This document shows, piece by piece, positions 4,771 to 10,899 of a DNA stretch of 10,899 nucleotides. A program made the position numbers and the translations under genes. The notes beneath the pieces are model-generated. The model was not told the origin of the DNA. It was given only the letters and a program-made list of their open reading frames with translations, and made no database searches. The first letter of the stretch is position 1. Each line of letters starts with the position of its first letter. Origin of the DNA: Chloroflexota bacterium (lineage in GTDB: Bacteria; Chloroflexota; Anaerolineae; Anaerolineales; Villigracilaceae); the NCBI GenBank assembly GCA_016191895.1, contig JACPVD010000331.1, positions 1 to 10,899 on the forward strand. Reading direction: 5' to 3'.

Positions 4771-6216
4771 TTAGTAAAACAACCACGCCGTGATCGTAAA
4801 CATCAGCCCAAGCGTGATGGGGAAAAAGATCAACTTGGGGTAGAGGTTGTCCTTGTACTCCAAAAAGCCGACATCGTCCGTTGCGGCGAAGATGACCGAG
4901 TTCACGGTCTGCAATAGGAGGATCATGTAAAGGGCAAAGTAAAAATACTCGATGTAGACCACGCCCGGGGCGTTCAGGGTGCGGCGGATATCCAGTTGGG
5001 AGAGAATGCCGATGAAGAAGAGCGAGGCGTAATAGCCGATCAATCCCGTGGTGCTGATCCCGTGCATTTCCATCTTGTCTGGAATCTGGGTGACGATGAA
5101 CTGCACGCCAAAGGACATCAGGATCAGGATCAACATGGGGATGAGATAGGCCACGAACGCGTCCAACACTTCGCGACGCACGCCCACGTTGAAATACAGT
5201 TCCGGGTAGGCGGTCTGCCCCACATACGAGTCGATGCCGAAGTCTGCGGTGTAGTTGTTGTAGTGATAATTGAAGTAGGTGCGTTCCAGCGTGTAACGCT
5301 CCAGCACAAAATCGCGTTCGAGGCCGAGGAACAGGTCAGTTTCATGGGGCCAGAGTCCCTTGATGTCATAGGCCTTCAGGTCGGGGACGAGGATCACGTT
5401 GCGGTCAAAGTCCTGATGCCAGAAGCGAAGCCAGATGTCCTGGCGGTCGAAGGGATAACGGGAATAATCGAAGGTCTGGCGCAGGGTCACATTGAGATAC
5501 CACCCGATGACGATTTCATCGTCCTGTTCCCTTTCATAGACAGCGTTCTCGCGGGTGTAATACACGTCCGCATCGCCCTCCGGCAGAATGAACCCCCGCG
5601 AAATATCGGCCGGGACATCCTTCGAATATTTCTGCCAGACATACCCGGTCACAAGCACGTTATTGGCGCTGGTGTATTCAATGGACTGGATAAATGCCCC
5701 GGTGGGGATATACACCGGCTTCTCGACCTGCGCTTCCTGGGAAATTTCATCCTGCTCCGCCTTCATGCAGTCCACATCCATGTTGTTGTCGATGAAGCGG
5801 ATATAAATGGGGTTTTCAGCGCTGGGGATGACCGAAGGCGCGTTCAGGTTAATTTTCTCGCATGTTTCCCCATCCCTCACTGTCGCAACCAGGTGATAAT
5901 GATCGGAATAGTTTTCATCGGGCGAACTTTTTGCAACCAGAAACCAGATCACGCCGATGCCCGCCATGCACAAAAGCGAAAAGGCCATGGCGGTAATCCA
6001 TAGTCCCTTATCGCTTCCCTTTCTCGCCCCGCTGGAAAAATAAACGATCAATGTGAGCGCCAAAATGGCCGGCGTATACACCTGAATGACGGCCTGACGT
6101 ATCTCCGCGGAAATATAACTTGGCGAAACCATCCGCGCGGCGAGCGCCGGTGTGGCAAGAATGGCGGCGGTGATGATTGTCAGCGACAGGACAAGCAACA
6201 ATCTTTTCTTTTTCAT
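4771..6216 (-). CDS. Putative pentameric ligand-gated ion channel (Cys-loop-receptor-like) with two extra N-terminal membrane helices
   Basis: 481 residues. A signal peptide (MKKKR, hydrophobic 6-22, ALA at 24-26) precedes two membrane segments, about 43-60 and 72-94, joined by a short basic loop. A hydrophilic, probably extracytoplasmic, beta-rich domain spans 96-346. Tyr254-Pro-Phe-Asp-Arg-Gln259 matches the (F/Y)PFDxQ loop of pentameric channels, without the eukaryotic cysteine pair. RR at 347-348 leads into a helix with Pro360 (349-375), as in M1 of the family. Three more helices follow: about 386-408, 419-445 and 459-481. With a cleaved signal the topology puts the large domain outside, as required. 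ATG 6216 has GGAAGG nine to ten bases upstream. It is a stand-alone gene with its own terminator. The ligand and ion selectivity cannot be inferred. A different four-helix sensor family with similar topology is the main alternative. Confidence 0.68.
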   Translation of the reverse strand: MKKKRLLLVLSLTIITAAILATPALAARMVSPSYISAEIRQAVIQVYTPAILALTLIVYFSSGARKGSDKGLWITAMAFSLLCMAGIGVIWFLVAKSSPDENYSDHYHLVATVRDGETCEKINLNAPSVIPSAENPIYIRFIDNNMDVDCMKAEQDEISQEAQVEKPVYIPTGAFIQSIEYTSANNVLVTGYVWQKYSKDVPADISRGFILPEGDADVYYTRENAVYEREQDDEIVIGWYLNVTLRQTFDYSRYPFDRQDIWLRFWHQDFDRNVILVPDLKAYDIKGLWPHETDLFLGLERDFVLERYTLERTYFNYHYNNYTADFGIDSYVGQTAYPELYFNVGVRREVLDAFVAYLIPMLILILMSFGVQFIVTQIPDKMEMHGISTTGLIGYYASLFFIGILSQLDIRRTLNAPGVVYIEYFYFALYMILLLQTVNSVIFAATDDVGFLEYKDNLYPKLIFFPITLGLMFTITAWLFY

Positions 6217-6236
6217 GGCTCGTTCCCTTCCACTTC

Positions 6237-6264
6237 ATAGTATGCTCTTTAAAAACCACGCCAA
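6237..6264 (-). promoter_or_regulatory. Candidate promoter of the ion-channel gene
   Basis: On the minus strand, TTGGCG (6264-6259) is separated by 16 bases from TACTAT (6242-6237), each matching four of six consensus bases. The transcript would start near 6230, leaving a leader of about 15 bases that just contains the GGAAGG ribosome-binding site. Confidence 0.35.
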
Positions 6265-6313
6265 CCGCGAAGATTCCGCCCGGTACGGCAAGATTTATCC
6301 TGCCCGCGCCCGG

Positions 6314-6331
6314 CGCAAACTGAAGTTTGCG
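6314..6331. repeat. Perfect short palindrome CGCAAACT-GA-AGTTTGCG
   Basis: Eight-base perfect arms around two bases, in the 154-base gap between the 80-residue gene and the channel gene. As RNA it gives a 7-bp stem with a four-base loop, but no T-tract follows on either strand. Its role is unknown. Apart from this and the channel promoter, nothing else is seen in the gap. Confidence 0.45.
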
Positions 6332-6370
6332 GCACGTATCGCGCTACGAACTTTTCCGCCAAAAAGAACG

Positions 6371-6613
6371 TCATCCCTTTAATGGCGGGGCATCCTTGTC
6401 ATACACAAAAACCTGCACATCCATCCCATCCTTGTTCAGCATATCGATGGCGGGCTGGAAGGTGGCGTCCTTGATCTTCTGCATATCGGCGGCGGGCGCG
6501 TACACTGAAAGCCGCGCCTCTTCATCGGACATTTTCGCCGCCTTCACCTCCGCCCCAGCGCAGGCGGCCTTGATCAATTCGGTCATTTTATTAATCGCTT
6601 CGTCAATGGTCAT
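6371..6613 (-). CDS. Small acidic protein of unknown function
   Basis: 80 residues starting MTIDEAINKMTELIK and ending DAPPLKG. I do not recognise a family. It lacks a signal peptide and membrane segments, so it is probably cytoplasmic. An N-terminal helix (residues 3-18), a central strand-helix part (ARLSVYAP, then a helix near 43-60) and a C-terminal strand MDVQVFVYD suggest a small alpha/beta fold. GGGAG lies seven to nine bases before the ATG, and a TATAAT lies 30 bases upstream; both support a real gene. It follows mutS2 by 50 bases on the same strand and may be transcribed with it or from its own promoter. Confidence 0.7.
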   Translation of the reverse strand: MTIDEAINKMTELIKAACAGAEVKAAKMSDEEARLSVYAPAADMQKIKDATFQPAIDMLNKDGMDVQVFVYDKDAPPLKG

Positions 6614-6643
6614 AAGCGGCTCCCTGTTTGAGTAAACAGCAAA

Positions 6644-6649
6644 ATTATA
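6644..6649 (-). promoter_or_regulatory. -10 box TATAAT before the 80-residue gene
   Basis: A perfect TATAAT on the minus strand lies in the 50-base gap after mutS2, with a predicted leader of about 25 bases that contains GGGAG. No good -35 match is seen at standard spacing. Confidence 0.4.
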
Positions 6650-6663
6650 CCGGAATAAAAACC

Positions 6664-9078
6664 CTATCCGCTTTTCAATTTTGCAACGGTCACGCCCTCA
6701 CCGCCCTCTTTATCGCCGCCCTCCTCGAACGACTTCACATACTCATGCCCGCGCAACGCTTCGCGTACCGCCTGGCGCAGCCGGCCTGTCCCCTTGCCGT
6801 GAATGATCCGCACAAACGGCAGACCCGAAAGGAACGCCTGCTCCAGATACTTCTCCATTTTATCGAGCGCGTCCTCGGCCATCAACCCGCGCAGATCCAC
6901 TTCCATGCCGGGAGATTTCCTCGCGTCGGAAGTCGAAGGTGATGGACGGCTTACCACTTCCTGCTGTTTACTGTTGACTGATGACTGCTCACTGGCTCTT
7001 CTCACCAAATCCGACAACCTCGCCCGCACGCGGATCGTCCCAATCTGCACTTCCGCATCCGACTCACCCAGGGCTGTTACCACGCCATCGGCCTTCAACG
7101 TGCCGACAGTGACTCGCTCCCCTAATTTGAGAGATTGGTTATTGGAGAGTAGAGATGGGTCGGGTTTTCGCTCAACGGGTTGGGTCGTTTTCTCTTCCAT
7201 CTCCTCCATTTTTTCTTCAATGGCTTTGATGGCCTGCAAAGGCTGGCTGGCTTTTTTGAGTTGCGACTTCAACGAATCGATATTCTTCTTTAATACCGCC
7301 ACTTCGAGTTCGCCCTCGGCGCGGGCTTTGGCAAGGGTTTCGCGGCGTTCATCTTCTATTTTTTCGAGGCGTTTCTCCAGTTCGCGGTTTTGCGCTTCGA
7401 GTTTGTCACGCGCCTTTTCCAGTTTTTCCCGTTCGCGCGACGTGCGGTTTCGCTCCTTGCGGATGTCGTCCAGCAGTTTATCGGCGCGTAAATCCAGCGG
7501 ATTGATCTCCGCCTTCGCCGCATCGATGATGGACTGGGCAAGACCCAATTTCTGCGCGATCAACAGGGCGTTGGACCGGCCCGGAAGTCCGAGAGTCAAC
7601 TTATAGGTGGGGCGAAGCGTCTTAATGTCGAATTCAAGAGAAGCGTTGACCACGCCTTCCGTCGAATGGGCAAACGTTTTCAGTTCGGGGTAATGCGTAG
7701 CGACCAGGGTCATCGCGCCTGATTCAAGCAAATGGCTGAGAATCGCCCTCGCAATCGCCGCGCCTTCCTGCGGATCGGTGCCCGAACCAAGTTCGTCGAA
7801 GATGACCAGCGAGCGGCTGTCGATCTTCTTCAAGATGCGAATGATGTTTGTGATGTGCCCGCTGAACGTGGAAAGCGATTGCTCGATGGATTGCTCGTCG
7901 CCGATATCCGCCCAGACCGAATGAAAACACGGAAGTTCCGATCCGCTTTGGGCGGGGATGTGCAGTCCGCTTTGCGCCATGAGCGCCAGCAACCCGACTG
8001 TTTTCAGCGAGACGGTTTTGCCGCCGGTGTTCGGGCCTGTAATTACTACCGCGCGAGTCCCCGGTGCGGGGTCAACATCGATAGGGACGACATTATTCGG
8101 ATCGAGGAGAGGGTGACGGGCATCAATGAGGTTCAAAGTTGAAGGTTGAAGGCTGGAAGGTTTTGAACCAGCAACTTTCAAACCTGTAACCTTCAACTCA
8201 TTAATGATTGGCTCGCTCGCCCTCAACCCCTCCGCATATTTTGCTTTTGCAAAAGCCAGATCCAGCGCCGCGAGATTCTCCACGCCGTATTTCAACTCGG
8301 TGGCATGTTCGCCCACCTGCGCGGAGACCTCGGCCAGGATTCGGCGTTCTTCGTCGCGTTCCGCAAGTTGCAACTCGCGGATTTCGTTATTCGCCTCCAC
8401 AACCGGCAACGGCTCCACAAACAGGGTTGCCCCGCTGGAAGACTGGTCGTGAATGATGGATTTGATCTTGCCTTTGAATTCAGACCGCAGGGGAATCACA
8501 TAACGTCCATCGCGCTGGGTAACGATGGGCTCCTGCAACATGGAAACGGTCTTTGCATCGGTTACATATTTTTGCAGGCGGGTCATTAACCTGTCCTGCG
8601 CCACGCGCAAACTTCGGCGAATCTCCGCGAGTTTCGGAGATGCCGAATCCAACACCTCGCCGCGATCGGAGAGGATGCGCGTGATGGCATCCACAAGTCC
8701 GTGGGTTTCGGGCAGGCCAAAGGTGATCTGCGAAAGTTTGGGATATTCCTCCGTTTTCTTTTCAAACGTCTTCTTCAGGTCGCGGCACGAGATCAGCGTG
8801 GATTTGACGTCCAGCAGCGCATGCGTGTCGAGCACGCCGCCGCGCGCGGCAAGATCGGCCTGTGGGCGAATGTCATGCGCCGCGCCGACGCCCGCGCTTT
8901 GAATCGAAAGCAGTCTTCGCGCTTCGGTGGTCTCTGCGATGCGGGCGGCCGCGAGTTCAAACGACGACGTCGGTTCGAGCGAACGCGCCAGTTCCATCGA
9001 AGCGGAGAAATCGCAAAAGCCCGCCAGCCGTTCGAGGATCTTCGGGTATTCGAGTACGTTGAGTGTCTTGCTGTCCAT
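6664..9078 (-). CDS. mutS2: MutS2 family ATPase/endonuclease with Smr domain
   Basis: 804 residues from ATG 9078. MutS2 proteins are not mismatch-repair factors; they act on branched DNA to limit recombination and, in some bacteria, on collided ribosomes. Seen here: the N-terminal clamp/lever region (1-290), the MutS-type ATPase with Walker A GPNTGGKT at 348-355 and Walker B VIFDELGSGTDP near 427-438, a long charged coiled coil (about 530-640), and a C-terminal Smr domain from VDLRGL (about 726) with the HGKGTGRLR motif near 760. An upstream ATG at 9168 would add 30 residues that do not look like MutS2; ATG 9078 is preferred. Two linkers are built from heptamer repeats: residues 295-317 just before IDARHPLL, and about 695-706 before the Smr domain. 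This makes the protein slightly longer than the usual 780-790 residues. No Shine-Dalgarno is present, and TATAAT ends seven bases before the ATG, so the transcript may be leaderless. Confidence 0.95.
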   Translation of the reverse strand: MDSKTLNVLEYPKILERLAGFCDFSASMELARSLEPTSSFELAAARIAETTEARRLLSIQSAGVGAAHDIRPQADLAARGGVLDTHALLDVKSTLISCRDLKKTFEKKTEEYPKLSQITFGLPETHGLVDAITRILSDRGEVLDSASPKLAEIRRSLRVAQDRLMTRLQKYVTDAKTVSMLQEPIVTQRDGRYVIPLRSEFKGKIKSIIHDQSSSGATLFVEPLPVVEANNEIRELQLAERDEERRILAEVSAQVGEHATELKYGVENLAALDLAFAKAKYAEGLRASEPIINELKVTGLKVAGSKPSSLQPSTLNLIDARHPLLDPNNVVPIDVDPAPGTRAVVITGPNTGGKTVSLKTVGLLALMAQSGLHIPAQSGSELPCFHSVWADIGDEQSIEQSLSTFSGHITNIIRILKKIDSRSLVIFDELGSGTDPQEGAAIARAILSHLLESGAMTLVATHYPELKTFAHSTEGVVNASLEFDIKTLRPTYKLTLGLPGRSNALLIAQKLGLAQSIIDAAKAEINPLDLRADKLLDDIRKERNRTSREREKLEKARDKLEAQNRELEKRLEKIEDERRETLAKARAEGELEVAVLKKNIDSLKSQLKKASQPLQAIKAIEEKMEEMEEKTTQPVERKPDPSLLSNNQSLKLGERVTVGTLKADGVVTALGESDAEVQIGTIRVRARLSDLVRRASEQSSVNSKQQEVVSRPSPSTSDARKSPGMEVDLRGLMAEDALDKMEKYLEQAFLSGLPFVRIIHGKGTGRLRQAVREALRGHEYVKSFEEGGDKEGGEGVTVAKLKSG
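6960..6994 (-). repeat. Second heptamer family (CAGTNAN x5) inside the mutS2 linker
   Basis: On the minus strand the units are CAGTGAG, CAGTCAT, CAGTCAA, CAGTAAA and CAGCAGG, exactly 7 bases apart and read as SEQSSVNSKQQ. The array is in the disordered linker between coiled coil and Smr domain. It is unrelated in sequence to the CTTCAAC family but has the same period. Confidence 0.75.
8128..8197 (-). repeat. Heptamer-repeat element translated within mutS2
   Basis: On the minus strand: GTTGAAG, GTTACAG, GTTTGAAA, GTTGCTG, GTTCAAA, then the complementary arm ACCTTC, CAGCCTT, CAACCTT, CAACTTT, GAACCTC. The order (GTTGAAG/GTTACAG arm, then CTTCAAC arm) is that of the operon gaps. It is read in frame as residues 295-317, LKVTGLKVAG then SKPSSLQPSTLNL, immediately before the conserved IDARHP strand. 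The two arms are partly complementary (for example GCTGG with CCAGC near the centre). Confidence 0.85.
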
Positions 9079-9114
9079 GATGGAGATTATAAACCCTTGC
9101 CATCTCCATGATGG
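9075..9114 (-). promoter_or_regulatory. mutS2 promoter with flanking CCATGATGG repeats; possibly leaderless
   Basis: TATAAT on the minus strand at 9091-9086 is followed by seven bases and then the ATG, so transcription would start at or next to the start codon. CCATGATGG (symmetric around its centre) occurs at 9075-9083 and 9106-9114, 31 bp apart, on either side of the -10 box. Longer arms CATGATGGAGAT and ATCTCCATGATG are inverted with one mismatch. No clear -35 hexamer is visible. Confidence 0.45.
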
Positions 9115-9184
9115 GCCCAGTAGTCGAGCCGCTGGACGAACCGCCAAACTCATAATCGCATTACCCATATAAGGGGAGTTCGCT

Positions 9185-9190
9185 TATAAT
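9185..9190 (+). promoter_or_regulatory. -10 box TATAAT of the transglycosylase-like gene
   Basis: A perfect TATAAT on the plus strand gives a transcript start near 9197 and so favours ATG 9215 over the TTG at 9191. TATAAG (9168-9173) and CTTATA (9183-9188) are inverted copies across it. GGAG-CGGA-CTCC at 9193-9204 could pair at the 5' end of the leader. No convincing -35 is seen. Confidence 0.4.
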
Positions 9191-9214
9191 TTGGAGCGGA
9201 CTCCTTTTATTCGT

Positions 9215-10825
9215 ATGGCACGCCGCTGGTTACTTCTTGTCTTTTCGCTGGTCATCGTCGTTTTGGGCGCGGCTTTTACGCGCTATAACGCCGCATCCGC
9301 TCCGCCCGGGCACGATCGCTACACCTTTATGACGGTAAACTACACCGCCTACGAATGGGTGCTCGCCACATGGGAGGATCAGGTACCTCTGTGCAACATC
9401 ATCATCGATCATGAGGGAATACCCTTCGCCGGGGAAATCTACAGGGATTGCGGCGAAACCGTCTACGAAAACTGGATCGACCCCGATGTGCAAAAGCCCT
9501 GCATGAACACGAACAAGCACCTTTGCAGTGGATACTACGTCCACGCCTTGAAGAGTTACTCTGCGCAAAAAGAAATCCCCGCCGAACTTCCCCCCGCCAC
9601 CGTATGGGTTTCGCTGGAGGGTTGCCAACCCGTTTTAAGCGCCCCTACCAATATTTGCGAAACCTCGCCGACCCTTGTCATCACCGGCGAAGAGCCTCTG
9701 CCCGGTCACACAATTATCCGCATAGAGGGAACGTACGACGGCAGGTCTTTCAACTGCAATGACCCAGTCTGCAAGTTCGAGATTCCCGGAACGGTTGAAG
9801 AAGGCGTGACCGTGGAGTTCTGGGCATTCTCCTCATATGGCGACAGCAGCCTCGTATACAGCGCGCTGGTGCGCGTGCAACAAGCGGATACCGGCGACCC
9901 CGACAGCCATTCCTGGTACGCCGATGTGCTGTCCTCTCAATGGAGAGGTCATGCCGTAGCCACCTGCTCCGATTCATGGGGCGCCTTCCCGCCTGTCGGC
10001 GGACCGCCCGTATGGCTTTCCACTCCCAAACTCAGCGAAGAACTTAGCAGTGATATTCCCTATACCTATCTTGCGGCCAATCTGATCAAGCAGGGCATTG
10101 TGGATGCCAGTGCATGCATCGACGGCGGCCTGAACCCGGATGGCACGGTCAATCAATGCGGACTCGAACAGGCGCGCCCCGCGGTCACCGCATGGCAAAA
10201 CCAATTCGATGAGTTAATTCTCACCACTGCAAAGGAAACCGCCGTGCCTGCACGTTTGCTGAAAAACCTCTTCGCGCGGGAAAGTCAGTTTTGGCCGGGC
10301 GTATATGAGGGCATGGATGATTTCGGCCTGGGCCAACTCACCGAAAACGGCGCCGATACCACCTTATACTGGAATAGTTATTTCTACGAGCAGTTTTGTC
10401 CGTTCGTGCTTTCGTCCGACGCATGCGGCAACGGCTACATCCACATCACCGAAGAAGAGCGGGGCGAGTTGCGCCGCGCATTGGTGCGCAGGGTCAACGC
10501 CACCTGCGCCGAATGTCCGTTGGGAATCAACCTCGAGCAGGCCGGCTTCTCCGTCACCGTCTTTGCCCACACCATGATCGCCAACTGCGAACAAACAGGA
10601 CAGGTGATCGAAAACTATGCCGGCGATGCGCCGGGGGCAGTCGCATCATTCGAAGACTTGTGGAAATTTACGCTGGTGAATTACAACGCGGGCGGGGGAT
10701 GCCTTGCCGAAGCCGTCAGTTATCCCATTGGGTTGGGGCAGCCGCTCACGTGGGAAAACGTCTCGCCGTATCTCACCGGCGCATGCGGCGCCGCGGTGGA
10801 TTACGTCAACGATATCAGCCAATAA
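9215..10825 (+). CDS. Exported, cysteine-rich lytic-transglycosylase-like (SLT/lysozyme fold) protein
   Basis: 536 residues from ATG 9215. MARRW and a hydrophobic run (residues 5-21) form a signal peptide or membrane anchor, so the rest is outside the cytoplasm. A region up to about 240 holds a cysteine-containing N-terminal domain and a beta-rich, Ig-like part (about 140-230). The C-terminal part fits the SLT fold: Glu356 in LFARESQFWPG is the expected catalytic acid, GLGQL at 373-377 (DFGLGQLTENGAD) corresponds to the GxxQ/M motif, and NYNAGG at 489-494 to the YNAG motif. These would cleave peptidoglycan or a similar glycan. Eighteen cysteines, an even and high number, imply many disulfides. 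The frame could start eight codons earlier at TTG 9191, but that codon abuts the -10 box. The gene is divergent from mutS2 and converges with the next gene, 5 bases between stops. The physiological target is unknown. Confidence 0.8.
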   Translation: MARRWLLLVFSLVIVVLGAAFTRYNAASAPPGHDRYTFMTVNYTAYEWVLATWEDQVPLCNIIIDHEGIPFAGEIYRDCGETVYENWIDPDVQKPCMNTNKHLCSGYYVHALKSYSAQKEIPAELPPATVWVSLEGCQPVLSAPTNICETSPTLVITGEEPLPGHTIIRIEGTYDGRSFNCNDPVCKFEIPGTVEEGVTVEFWAFSSYGDSSLVYSALVRVQQADTGDPDSHSWYADVLSSQWRGHAVATCSDSWGAFPPVGGPPVWLSTPKLSEELSSDIPYTYLAANLIKQGIVDASACIDGGLNPDGTVNQCGLEQARPAVTAWQNQFDELILTTAKETAVPARLLKNLFARESQFWPGVYEGMDDFGLGQLTENGADTTLYWNSYFYEQFCPFVLSSDACGNGYIHITEEERGELRRALVRRVNATCAECPLGINLEQAGFSVTVFAHTMIANCEQTGQVIENYAGDAPGAVASFEDLWKFTLVNYNAGGGCLAEAVSYPIGLGQPLTWENVSPYLTGACGAAVDYVNDISQ

Positions 10826-10830
10826 CCCCG

Positions 10831-10899
10831 TTACTCAAACATCTCAAAAAACGCAATCGCCACTTCGCGCTTCACCCGTTCCATCGAAGGGGCAGGGTC
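10831..10899 (-). CDS. 3' end of a gene running out of the window, product unknown
   Basis: On the minus strand 22 codons and a TAA (10833-10831) are open to the window edge; the end reads VKREVAIAFFEMFE. Its helical character and the tight convergent spacing (5 bases) to the previous gene make it a likely real C-terminus, but too little is visible to name a family. Confidence 0.5.
   Translation of the reverse strand, partial: DPAPSMERVKREVAIAFFEMFE

Noticed and set aside
4996..6003. 335-codon open frame on the plus strand
   Set aside because: Antisense shadow of the channel gene; the minus-strand product has a signal peptide, membrane helices and family motifs, while this one is a histidine/aspartate-rich, fold-less translation without a ribosome-binding site.
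9079..9168. Start of mutS2 at ATG 9168
   Set aside because: The added 30 residues do not resemble the MutS2 N-terminus and would span the -10 box next to ATG 9078.

Overview
The window looks like a chromosomal piece of a Chloroflexota bacterium, most likely from Anaerolineae. That is inference. It rests on protein character, mixed GC content, and AT-poor genes separated by dispersed heptanucleotide arrays that read as peptides such as LQPSTFN. No rRNA or marker gene is present to confirm the taxon.

Layout. Positions 1-4585 hold a six-gene minus-strand operon for a surface polysaccharide. In order of transcription it has a MarR/EPS-type winged-helix regulator with an extra C-terminal domain, an NAD-dependent sugar epimerase/dehydratase (ATGA overlap), a small four-helix-bundle protein, GDP-L-fucose synthase (fcl), an ABC-2 polysaccharide-export permease, and its ATPase (cut by the window edge). 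The operon makes activated sugars, including GDP-fucose, and exports the glycan. Its promoter carries nested palindromes that look like an autoregulatory operator. Positions 4655-4716 hold a strong minus-strand terminator for the gene upstream, a putative pentameric ligand-gated ion channel (4771-6216) with two extra N-terminal membrane helices. Next come an 80-residue protein of unknown function (6371-6613) and mutS2 (6664-9078), all on the minus strand. A divergent promoter region (9079-9214) separates mutS2 from a plus-strand, exported, cysteine-rich lytic-transglycosylase-like protein (9215-10825). The last 69 bases are the 3' end of a convergent minus-strand gene.

The most unusual signal is a family of 7-bp-period repeats (GTTACAG / GTTGAAG on one arm, CTTCAAC on the other, hence hairpin-forming). 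They fill the gaps between operon genes from stop codon to next start codon; one gap is exactly nine heptamers. The same element is translated in frame inside mutS2 and forms the N-terminus of GDP-fucose synthase. A second, unrelated heptamer family (CAGTNAN) sits in another mutS2 linker. Because 7 is not a multiple of 3, a CTTCAAC array encodes the same stop-free heptapeptide in all three frames, so such an element can sit in or next to genes with little damage.
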